A stretch of DNA of 64,000 nucleotides from Onthophagus taurus (Eukaryota > Arthropoda > Insecta > Coleoptera > Scarabaeidae): NCBI RefSeq assembly GCF_036711975.1, contig NC_091976.1, forward strand, positions 30,008,001-30,072,000, read 5' to 3'. This document shows, piece after piece, positions 24,126 through 36,000 of this stretch. The notes beneath the pieces are model-generated. The model had not been told where the DNA came from and did not search any database. It saw only the letters and a list, made by a program, of their open reading frames with translations. The position numbers were made by a program, and so were the translations under genes. Position 1 is the stretch's first letter. Each line of letters begins with the position of its first letter.

Positions 24126-24298
24126 ATAATAAAATTATAAATAACCGTTAACGTTTCGCTTTATATTTTAATAGTTTTTTTGATTTTTGTTTTATCTTTT
24201 TTTTTATATTTTCGTATATTGCTTCTTAAGTGAAATACACTGTGTAAATAAAAACATAGAAATGTCAATTCTTCCAAGATCTTTGCGGGGGAACCGTG

Positions 24299-24520
24299 GT
24301 GTTAATTGGGTTGCATAACTGAAGATTTTTGTTATTTTTCAAAAAATAATTTATTTATATAAATAAATTTAAGTGAAATCGATATTTTGAATTAATTTAT
24401 ATGTTATGATCGTTTTAAATAATAATTTTAAATTAAATCCTTTATAGGTTTTGTTATATTAATGATAAAATTAAATTTGACATTTAATATAACCTAAAAA
24501 AAAAAAATTTAATATATTTC
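24299..24520. repeat. Third copy of the KLHDC3/transporter intergenic segment
   Basis: Starts gtgttaattgggttgcataac and runs into the transporter 3' flank. It is closer to copy 2 (22500) than to copy 1 (21819), sharing ttaagtgaaatcga. A candidate poly(A) signal for the transporter gene (aataaa on the minus strand, 24530-24525) follows. Confidence 0.82.
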
Positions 24521-24592
24521 CACATTTATTAATAATTAAGATTAAACCACATAGACGAGATTTAATAAATACTATACATCTTTTTGATTTCA

Positions 24593-26239
24593 TTAAATAA
24601 CTTTTACTATCAATAAACTAATAGCTGCTCCGATGGCTAATCCAATTCCTAAGAAAACGGTCATCATAGATGATGCAGTTTCTTTTTCATGATGATCAAC
24701 AACTCTTGGTGCACAAATAAGAGAAAGATTTGCCAAATATCCGTTGGTTAAAGCGAACACAAAAAGGATCATTATGTACTCATAATCTTTATGGAAAAGT
24801 ACTGGAAGGTGCTCCCTTGGTTGAGCATTTGAAAAAATTAAAAGTGGAATGAATACAATTCTTAATACTGTTAATAAAACAATCCAAATCCCACGTCTTG
24901 GCTAAAAATAAACATTTTTAATATTGAATTATTAACAATTAATGAATCACCTTTTGGATTTTTCCTGCTAAAAGTCTTCCAATGTAATCCCCTGTACTAA
25001 ATAATAAATAAGCAATTACAGGTACAAAATAAACATCAGCCCACGGATCCCCATTCCCATGATTTTGCGATTCAATTAAAACAGTTAATCCAGGATAACA
25101 AGATAAACTAATTAAAAAGACTAGAAATACACTTGTCCCATATGGAAATATTTTCTTTAAAATTAATTTGTGATCAACAATTCTGGGTCGAACCAGTTCA
25201 TTTTGGAATTCATTAAGAGTTATTCCAGTTTTTTCAGAAATGTGATATTTGAAAAAGACAGTTTTTGATAAAATTACGTATGAGATCAATGTTATAAAAA
25301 TCATGGTGTTTCCCACCATAAAATACACAAATGCGCTGTGTACTGAGGATACTCCAAGAGTTAAAGAGATTATTTGAGCTATAGCTGCAAATATTCCACC
25401 AAGGGCTTGTCCCCCAATTGTTGCAGTTATGTATTTGGGCGAAAATTTACCCATAATTCCAAAAATACTTCCTGATAATATTGCACTACTTACTACAAAA
25501 AAGAATAAATTAAATTTTATTTAAATTAAATCATTTAAAATACTTACTATTTAAAAGAACCACGCATGTTATTGTAATAATAAAAAATTTATCTTGATCT
25601 AAAACAAAAAAATAACAATTAAAATTGTTTTAGTAAGTTATAAAATATAACTTACATTTATCAGTGTCAATATTAACAAAAACAGTAGTTACAATAAATA
25701 AAATTAACATAACAATTAATGAACCAATAACTCGTTTTTGTACAGAAACTCTACAACAAAATTTATATTATCACCTTTAAATTAACTTAAATCTTTATAA
25801 ATTACTTATGATTTAAAGCTGTATTAAGAACAAGAAATAAAATATTAGGAACGGAAGAAGCAAGACTTAAGTAAGAAGTAAATTCGGCTTGCAATGGCGT
25901 TCTTTTATCATAACTACTACTCAAATTAGCTGTGGTGTCTCTAAATTTATACATCCAATACTAAAAATAAAAATATTAATTAAATTAAAATTTTTTACAC
26001 CTAACCTAACTTACATCATCAGCAGTAATAAAAAAATTCCATGGTAATAAAGTAGTTATTCCTAATATATAAAAAATAATATAAGCCATATGATACTTAT
26101 CCTTTGGTTCGGGTGGCTTAAACAACGGTTTATCATTTTGAACAGAAACAGAAGTTTCCTCGTAACTTTGAGTAATAATATCTTCGTTTTCTGTATCGCT
26201 GTCTTGAAGTAGCGGACGCGTATTTATCGAATATTCCAT
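24593..26239 (-). CDS. Equilibrative nucleoside transporter (SLC29/ENT family)
   Basis: A polytopic membrane protein that passively moves nucleosides. Six exons on the minus strand: 26239-26015, 25960-25806, 25750-25656, 25598-25548, 25492-24951, 24901-24593; all borders are GT/AG and phases join to a 458-residue protein, close to the usual ENT length. The start is the ATG at 26239. Family marks: PWNFF (residues 66-70) at the end of TM1 after a cytosolic acidic N-terminus, GQALGGIFAAIAQIISL in the middle, STGDYIGRLLAGK, and RVVDHHEKETAS before the last TM. A poly(A) signal lies ~63 nt past the stop. The long hydrophilic loop after TM6 is present. Which ENT paralogue (Ent1, Ent2 or Ent3 type) is not decided. 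A partial copy of its 3' end lies at 22020-22248. Confidence 0.95.
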
Positions 26240-26930
26240 TTTACAACGTTTAGGGTCCGTTTCGTGATTACATTATACTCCAGTGGAGGCTTTTAGTGCG
26301 TCTAGCGCGATACATTCTTTGTTTTCATCCTTTGAATGACGTAACGCCATTGTGCGTGTTACCACTTTGACCTAAAATTGGCATGCGATAAGAAACCAGG
26401 AAGAACGAGTATTATTATCAAAACATGTGTATCACAAGATGATCTCACCGAAAACAATCTTTTTAAAGAATAGAATTATAGTCGAAAGTTTTTGTGTTGC
26501 GTTTTTATGACAGCTGTCAGTTTTGACGTTTTGGTTATTTTTTTATTTAAAATGGATTTATGAACGTGACCAAAATTTTAATTAAATTATTATGTTTTTT
26601 TTTTAATTATTTATTTATAAAAATTGTTAGTTTATTACTAAATTTAATTCGATTTTAAACTAATTTTTGATATATTAAAAGCAAAAAATTAATTTTTGTT
26701 AAATTAATTTATACAATAAATAATCTGTCAAATTAACCCAATTGTCAAATTTCTAGCTTAAAGTTTTAGGTACTTTAGTTAAATACAACAATGTGTTAAT
26801 TTTTGATTTACCAAATTCTTAATAAACATCTTAGTACTTTGGATTCACTTATCATGTTTGGATTCATTTCGAATGACATGATGCATTTATGTCAAAAGAG
26901 ATAGAATAAAAACATTGACCTTGAATATTT
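26240..26930. other. Transporter 5' flank and intergenic, no gene
   Basis: The first ~280 bp are less AT-rich than their surroundings and presumably hold the transporter promoter and 5' UTR. The rest is AT-rich without recognisable features. Confidence 0.45.
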
Positions 26931-27150
26931 TTAGTTCTATGTATAGTGTTAATTCTACATAGTAACAGTGCTAGTGTAAAACTAGAATCTAACACTATAT
27001 CTAGAACTAGAATCATTCGGGTTTAGCCGTGTTTAGAGACTTGTGGCTAAACCCAAATGACTCTAGTTCTAGGTATAGTGTTAGTTCTATATAATAACAG
27101 TGCTAGTGTAAAACTAGAACTAACACTAGACCTAGAACTAGAACTAGCAT
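26930..27150. repeat. Palindromic TAG family, left bookend
   Basis: About two diverged hairpin units (gggtttagccgtgtttagag, ggctaaacccaaatgactct, ggtatagtgttagttctata). It ends with a run of gaactagaactag immediately before the 265-bp array. Confidence 0.85.
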
Positions 27151-29485
27151 GATTTTATACTTGTCTAAATCATTAACAACTAGGTTTTAGACAATCCATG
27201 TTGCTCAAAATGACTGAAAACTAGTTGATAGAGTCATTAAAAACTTGTCTAAATGTATAAGAATTAGTTTATAGCAAGTCCAGGTTGCTCAGAACGATTG
27301 AAAACTACATCAACATTGTCCAAAATTGGTTTATAACGAAGCAAAATTGTTCAAAATGATTGGAAATAAGTTCATAGCCATGTCATGTTATTCCAAATAA
27401 TTCAAAACTGGTTGAGCATAATTTTATACTTGTCTAAATGATTAATAACTAGCTTTTAGACAATCCATGTTGCTCAAAATGACTAAAAACTAGTTGATAG
27501 TTATTAAAAACTTGTCTAAATGTAAGAACTAGTTTATAGTAAGTCCAGGTTGTTCAGAACGACTGAAAGCTGCACCAACATTGTCCAAAATTGGTCTATA
27601 AGGTAGCAAAATTGTTCAAAATGCTTCGAAATAGGTTCATAGCCATCTCATGTTGTTCAAAATAATTGATAATAGGTTGAGCATAATTTTATACTTGTCT
27701 AAATAATTAACAACTAGTTTTTAAACAATCCATGTTGCTCAAAATGACTAAAAATTAGTTGAGAGTCATTAAAAACTTGTCTAAATGATTAACAACTAGA
27801 TTTAAACAATGCATGTTGCTCAAAATGACTGAAAACTAGTTGATAGTCATTAAAAACATGTCTAAATGTATAAGCACTAGTTTATAGCAAGTTTAGGTTG
27901 CTCAGAATGACTGAAAACTGCATCAACATTGTCTAAAATTGGTTTATAAGATAGCAAAATTGTTCAAAATGATTGGAAATAAGTTTGTAGCCATCTCATG
28001 TTATTCCAAATAATTGAAAACTGGTTGAGCATAATTTTATACTTGTCTAAATGATTAATAACTAGCTTTTAGACAATCCATGTTGCTCAAAATGACTAAA
28101 AACTAGTTAATAGTCATTAAAAACTTGTCTAAATGTATAAGAACTAGTTTATAGCAAGTCCAGGTTGTTCAGAACGACTGAAAACTGCACCAACATTGTC
28201 CAAAATTGGTCTATAAGGTAGCAAAATTGTTCAAAATGCTTCGAAATAGGTTCATAGCCATTTCATGTTGTTCAAAATAATTGATAATAGGTTGAGCATA
28301 ATTTTATACTTGTCTAAATAATTAACAACTAGTTTTTCAATAATCCATGTTGCTCAAAATGACTAAAAATTAGTTGATAATCATTGAAAGCTTGTCTAAA
28401 TGTATAAGCACTAGTTTATAGCAAGTTTAGGTTTCCCAGAATAACTGAAAACTGCACCAACATTACCCAAAATTGCTTTATAGGGTAGCAAAATGTTTCG
28501 AAATAGGTTCATAGCTATCTCATGTTATTCAAAATCATTGAAAATTGGTTGAGCATAATTTTATACTTGTCTAAATGATTAACAACTAGTTTTTAAACAA
28601 TCCATGTTGCTCAAAACGACTAAAAACTAGTTGATAGTCATTAAAAACTTGTCTAAATGTATAAGAACTAGTTTATAGCAAGTCCATGTTGCTCAGAATG
28701 ACTGAAAACTGCATCAACATTGTCTAAAATTGGTTTATAAGGTAGCAAAATTGTTCAAAATGATTGGAAATAAGTTGATAGCTATCTCATGTTGTTCAAG
28801 ATAATTGATAAAAGGTTGATCATAATTTTATACTTGTCTAAATGATTAACAACTAGTTTTTAAGCAATCCATGTTGCTCAAAATGACTAAAAATTAGTTG
28901 ATAGTCATTAAAAACTTGTCTAAATGTACAAGAACTAGTTTATAGCAAGTCCAGGTTGTTCAGAACGACTGAAAACTGCACCAACATTGTCTAAAATTGG
29001 TTTATAACGTAGCAAAATTGTTCAAAATGATTGGAAATAAGTTGATAGCCATCTCATGTTATTCCGAATCATTGAAAACTGTTTGAGCATAATTTCATAC
29101 TTGTCTAAATGATTAATAACTAGTTTTTAAACAATCCATGTTTCTCAAAATAACTGAAAACTAGTTGATAGTCAGTAAAAACTTGTCTAAATGTATAAGC
29201 ACTAGTTTATAGCAAGTTGAAGTTGCTCAGAATGACTAAAAACTGCACCAACATTGTCTAAAATTGGTTTATAAGGTAGCAAAATTGGTCAAAATGATTG
29301 GAAATAAGCTGATAGCCATCTCATGTTATTCCAAGTCATTGAAAACTGTTCGAGCATAATTTTATACTTGTCTAAATGATTAACAACAAGTTTTTAGACA
29401 ATCCATGTTGCTCAAAATGACTGAAAACTAGTTGATAGTCAATAAAAACTTGTCTAAATGAATAGGGACTAGTTTATAGCAAGTC
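27150..29485. repeat. ~265-bp tandem array
   Basis: The word ataattttatacttgtctaaat recurs at about 27152, 27415, 27678, 28026, 28293, 28552, 28817, 29085 and 29353, so the usual period is ~265 bp with one longer unit near 27700-28020. Within a unit, tgtctaaatg and actagtt words recur at sub-periods. No coding capacity. Confidence 0.93.
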
Positions 29486-29489
29486 CAAG

Positions 29490-29700
29490 TTCACCTAGTT
29501 TTGCACTAGCATTATCACTAGAGATAACACAAGACCTATAACTAGAATAATTGGAATTTAGCAGTTTTGAGAGACGTGTGTCTAAGCCCGAATGATTCTA
29601 GTTCTAGATCTAGTGTTAGTTCTAGTTTTGCACTATCATTAGAACTAACACAAGGCCTAGAACTGGAATAATTCGGGTTTAGCCGTCTTGAGAGATTAAA
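29490..29700. repeat. Palindromic TAG family, right bookend
   Basis: Two diverged hairpin units (ttttgagagacgtgtgtctaag, gattctagttctagatctag, cgggtttagccgtcttgaga) directly after the 265-bp array. Confidence 0.85.
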
Positions 29701-30075
29701 TGCGACTAAATTAAATATTAAATATAATATAGACTTCTAATATCCTTCGTTTAAAAAATTCATTGAATTACATTTCAGGAGATATTATTATTTTCTGGGA
29801 TGTATGTAAACTTTATTGTATCACTGTACATATATTTTAGGCGCAAGCGCTTTAAATAAGAATTTAAACAGCATTCGGATCGATAAAGTCCTAAAATCGA
29901 ACGAATTCTACGGTTAAGAAACTTGACTGCAATCTAATCAATTTTGCGTCCCCGTTTTTTTTCTCCAGATATTTCCGACCGAAGTGTTGCGATTTCAGCC
30001 AGAACGCTGTGCAAGGTGTACCCCAGTCCGGGCAGTGCCCGCAGCGTATGGGCCCTGCCCCAGACTTCCTGCAGC

Positions 30076-33000
30076 ATGGTCGCTGAAACAGATCATCCTG
30101 CCAATAACTTAGAAAATCGAGATGGTGGCCCTCAACCTGAACCCGACAACCAAGAATCATCACCGGATAAAATAATTTTTGATCTTATTAAAAGCGGGTA
30201 AGCAAAACAAGTTAAAAATTTTCTTTAAATAAATCATTAAACAATTTTATTCAGTGAATTATCCGATATAGAAGAACAAGTTGAAAAATCTGGTACTCAA
30301 ATCTTAAGAGCACGTGATGAATGGGGTTACACACCGGCCCATTGGGCTGCTTTAGATGGAACCATAGAAATAATGCGTTATTTAGTGGATAGAGGGGCCC
30401 CAATAGATCTTTCATGCCTTGGAACACAAGGTCCAAGACCGATACATTGGGCTTGTCGAAAAGGTCACGCTGCAGTCGTCCAAGTGCTCCTCCAAGCTGG
30501 AGTTGCAGTAAACGCGGCTGATTTTAAAGGATTAACTCCTTTAATGACAGCTTGCATGTTTGGACGAACAGCAACCGCAGCTTTTCTTCTTGGAATGGGT
30601 GCTCTAAACAATTTGGTTGATGTAAATGGTGACACAGCGTTGCATTGGGCTGCTTATAAAGGACACGCCGACGTAATGAAATTGTTGATGTATTCTGGGG
30701 CAAATTTACAAAAACCCGATCATTTTGGATCAACCCCTTTACATTTAGCATGCATTTCCGGGAACGTTCATTGTGTTAAATTGTTGTGCGAAAAGAATAA
30801 CATCGAATTAGATCCTTTAGATAAAAACGACAAAACCCCTTTGATGTTGGCGCAAAGTCACCGACATGGAGATATCGTTCAAGTTCTTCAAATCGAGAAG
30901 AAAAGGAGATCGAGTTGGTTTCCTTCTTTAAATGAAGTGTGGGGGTTGTTATTTGGAAAAGCGGGAAATTCGAAAATACCTTTATTGTTTTTTATGGTTT
31001 CGGTGGTTTTATGGGGATATCCGATGTATGTTGTTAGGGTGAGTAATTTTAAATTATTAATTATTCAATTAAATCACTAATTATTTTTGTCCACGACTAC
31101 CTTATAATATATACCTTATGAATTAGTAATGGAGGTTATATGTCAAACATTGTCAAATTTAGGAGAGGTTAAGCAGCGAAAAATCGTTAATATTAATTTA
31201 TAATAAAATTTATGTAATTATTTATTTATTTATCAAATACTTTAAAAGGTTATTTACAAGTCGCAAGGGATTAACCCTTTGTGTCCCGACGGTACTTTAA
31301 AGTACCGGTAATTTTAAACACTCATTTTAAACTGTAGTTATCTATTCGGCGCATTTAGAGCTGTCTGTACTTTCTACTATACAAGTGTATACAAGAAATA
31401 ATCTGTATAAAAAACGTCGCAATCCGCATTGTAGGATTTTTAGGTACACTTTAAACTTATTCATCCAGATGTGAGGTTAGAACTTTAGTGAAAAGTGGTG
31501 CTGTTGAATTTTGTTGTTCAAGAAGGTATTTCTTTGATAAATGGTTATTAGGTGTGAAAATTACAGATCATTTTAAAAAGAAAACATTGAGCTTAAATTT
31601 AAAATAAGTCTCAAATAATTTCAATAAACATGGTTTTTAAGAATTTTTAAATTAGCATCTTTTTTGACTCTTTTAAATGTAAGTGTTGTTTCAACACTTT
31701 TTTCTTAATATTTTTCCAATTCAACCCAACAATTATCATACATCATTTTCAAGAGAAAGCTTTGAGCTTTAATTTAAAGTTTCAAAAAATAAGTTTCATT
31801 CCTTAATTTCAATAAATACGGCTTACAGGAATTTTTAAATTAGCATCTTTTTTGACACTCTTAGGTTATACGAAAATGTAAGTTTTATTTCAACTTTTTT
31901 TTTCTCTATATTTTTCCAATCCAACCCAACAATTATTATACATCATTTTAAAGACAAAGCTTTGAGCTTTAATTTAAAATAAGTTTCATTCCTTAATTTC
32001 AATAAATACTGCTTACAGGAATTTTTAAATTAGCATCTTTTTAACATTTTTAGGTTATTCGAAAATGTAAGTTTTGTTTCAAAATTCTTTTTCTCTATAT
32101 TTTTACAATCCAACCCAACAATTATTATACATCATTTTAAAGAGAAAGCTTTGAGCTTTAATTTAAAATAAGTTTCATTCCTTAATTTCAATAAATACGG
32201 CTTACAGGAATTTTTAAATTAGCATCTTTTTTGACACTCTTAGGTTATACGAAAATGTAAGTTTTATTTCAACTTTTTTTTTCTCTATATTTTTCCAATC
32301 CAACCCAACAATTATTATACATCATTTTAAAGAGAAAGCTTTGAGCTTTAATTTAAAATAAGTTTCATTCCTTAATTTCAATAAATACGGCTTACAGGAA
32401 TTTTTAAATTAGCATCTTTTTTGACACTCTTAGGTTATACGAAAATGTAAGTTTTATTTCAACTTTTTTTTTCTCTATATTTTTCCAATCCAACCCAACA
32501 ATTATTATACATCATTTTAAAGAGAAAGCTTTGAGCTTTAATTTAAAATAAGTTTCATTCCTTAATTTCAATAAATACGGCTTCCAGGAATTTTTAAATT
32601 AGCATCTTTTTTGACACTCTTAGGTTATACGAAAATGTAAGTTTTATTTCAACTTTTTTTTTCTCTATATTTTTCCAATCCAACCCAACAATTATTATAC
32701 ATCATTTTAAAGACAAAGCTTTGAGCTTTAATTTAAAATAAGTTTCATTCCTTAATTTCAATAAATACGGCTTCCAGGAATTTTTAAATTAGCATCTTTT
32801 TTGACACTCTTAGGTTATACGAAAATGTAAGTTTTATTTCAACTTTTTTTTTCTCTATATTTTTCCAATCCAACCCAACAATTATTATACATCATTTTAA
32901 AGACAAAGCTTTGAGCTTTAATTTAAAATAAGTTTCATTCCTTAATTTCAATAAATACGGCTTCCAGGAATTTTTAAATTAGCATCTTTTTTGACACTCT

Positions 33001-36000
33001 TAGGTTATACGAAAATATAAGTTTTATTTCAACTTTTTTTTCTCTATATTTTTCCAATCCAATCCAACAATTATTATACATCATTTTATAGACAAAGCTT
33101 TGAGCTTTAATTTAAAATAAGTTTCATTCCTTAATTTCAATAAATACGGCTTACAGGAATTTTTAAATTAGCATCTGTTTTGACACTCTTAGGTTATACG
33201 AAAATGTAAGTTTTATTTCAACTTTTTTTTTCTCTATATTTTTCCAATCCAACCCAACAATTATTATACATCATTTTAAAGACAAAGCTTTGAGCTTTAA
33301 TTTAAAATAAGTTTCATTCCTTAATTTTAATAAATACGGCTTACAGGAATTTTTAAATTAGCATCTTTTTAACATTTTTAGGTTATTCGAAAATGTAAGT
33401 TTTGTTTCAAATTTTTTTTCTCTGTATTTTTCCAATCCAACCCAACAATTATTATACATCATTTTAAAGAGAAAGCTTTGAGCTTTAATTTAAAATAAGT
33501 TTCATTCCTTAATTTCAATAAATAGAGCTTCCAGGAATTTTTAAATTAGTATCTTTTTTGACACTCTTAGGTTATACGAAAATGTAAGTTTTATTTCAAT
33601 TTTTTTTTTTCTCTATATTTTTCCAATCCAACCCAACAATTATTATACATCATTTTAAAGAGAAAACTTTGAGCTTTAATTTAAAATAAGTTTCATTCCT
33701 TAATTTCAATAAATACGGCTTACAGGAATTTTTAAATTAGCATCTTTTTAACATTTTTAGGTTATTCGAAAATGTAAGTTTTGTTTCAAAATTTTTTTTC
33801 TCTATATTTTTCCAATCCAACCCAACAATTATTATACATCATTTTAAAGAGAAAGCTTTGAGCTTTAATTTAAAATAAGTTTTATTCCTTAATTTCAATA
33901 AAAATGGCTTCCAGGAATTTTTAAATTAGCATCTTTTTTGGCACTCTTAGGTTATACGAAAATGTAAGTTTTATTTCAACTTTTTTTTTCTCTATATTTT
34001 TCCAATCCAACCCAACAATTATTATACATCATTTTAAAGAGAAAGCTTTGAGCTTTAATTTAAAATAAGTTTCATTCCTTAATTTCAATAAATACGGCTT
34101 ACAGGAATTTTTAAATTAGCATCTTTTTTGACACTCTTAGGTTATACGAAAATGTAAGTTTTATTTCAACTTTTTTTTTCTCTATATTTTTCCAATCCAA
34201 CCCAACAATTATTATACATCATTTTAAAGAGAAAGCTTTGAGCTTTAATTTAAAATAAGTTTCATTCCTTAATTTCAATAAAAATGGCTTCCAGGAATTT
34301 TTAAATTAGCATCTTTTTTGACACTCTTAGGTTATACGAAAATGTAAGTTTTATTTCAACTTTTTTTTTCTCTATATTTTTCCAATCCAACCCAACAATT
34401 ATTATACATCATTTTAAAGAGAAAGCTTTGAGCTTTAATTTAAAATAAGTTTTATTCCTTAATTTCAATAAAAATGGCTTCCAGGAATTTTTAAATTAGC
34501 ATCTTTTTTGACACTCTTAGGTTATACGAAAATGTAAGTTTTATTTCAACTTTTTTTTTCTCTATATTTTTCCAATCCAACCCAACAATTATTATACATC
34601 ATTTTAAAGAGAAAGCTTTGAGCTTTAATTTAAAATAAGTTTCATTCCTTAATTTCAATAAATACGGCTTACAGGAATTTTTAAATTAGCATCTTTTTTA
34701 ACATTTTTAGGTTATTCGAAAATGTAAGTTTTGTTTCAAAATTTTTTTTCTCTATATTTTTCCAATCCAACCCAACAATTATTATACATCATTTTAAAGA
34801 GAAAGCTTTGAGCTTTAATTTAAAATAAGTTTTATTCCTTAATTTCAATAAAAATGGCTTCCAGGAATTTTTAAATTAGCATCTTTTTTGACACTCTTAG
34901 GTTATACGAAAATGTAAGTTTTATTTCAACTTTTTTTTTCTCTGTATTTTTCCAATCCAACCCAACAATTATTATACATCATTTTAAAGAGAAAGCTTTG
35001 AGCTTTAATTTAAAATAAGTTTTATTCCTTAATTTCAATAAAAATGGCTTCCAGGAATTTTTAAATTAGCATCTTTTTTGACACTCTTAGGTTATACGAA
35101 AATGTAAGTTTTATTTCAACTTTTTTTTTCTCTATATTTTTCCAATCCAACCCAACAATTATTATACATCATTTTAAAGAGAAAGCTTTGAGCTTTAATT
35201 TAAAATAAGTTTCATTCCTTAATTTCAATAAATACGGCTTTCAGGAATTTTTAAATTAGCATCTTTTTTGACACTCTTAGGTTATACGAAAATGTGTTTT
35301 ATTTCAACTTTTTTTTTAAATATTTTTCCAATCTAACCCAACAATTATTATACATCATTTTAAAGAGAAAGCTTTGAGTTTTAATTTAAAATAAGTTTCA
35401 TTCCTTAATTTCAATAAATACGGCTTACAGGAATTTTTAAATTAGCATCTTTTTTGACACTCTTAGGTTATACGAAAATGTAAGTTTTATTTCAACTTTT
35501 TTTTTCTCTATATTTTTCCAATCTAACCCATCAACTATTATACATCATTTTAAAGAGAAAGCTTTGAGCTTTAATTTAAAATAAGTTTTATTCCTTAATT
35601 TCAATAAATACGGCTTACAGGAATTTTTAAATTAGCATCTTTTTTGACACTCTTAGGTTATACGAAAATGTAAGTTTTATTTCAACTTTTTTTTTCTCTA
35701 TATTTTTCCAATCCAACCCAACAATTATTATACATCATTTTAAAGACAAAGCTTTGAGCTTTAATTTAAACTAAGTTTCATTCCTTAATTTTAATAAATA
35801 CGGCTTACAGGAATTTTTAAATTAGCATCTTTTTAACATTTTTAGGTTATTCGAAAATGTAAGTTTTGTTTCAAAATTTTTTTTCTCTATATTTTTCCAA
35901 TCCAACCCAACAATTATTATACATCATTTCAAAGAGAAAGCTTTGAGCTTTAATTTAAAATAAGTTTTATTCCTTAATTTCAATAAAAATGGCTTCCAGG

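Noticed and set aside
31290-31305. Perfect 16-bp dyad ggtactttaaagtacc
   Set aside because: Single occurrence; short AT-rich palindromes are expected by chance in 64 kb.
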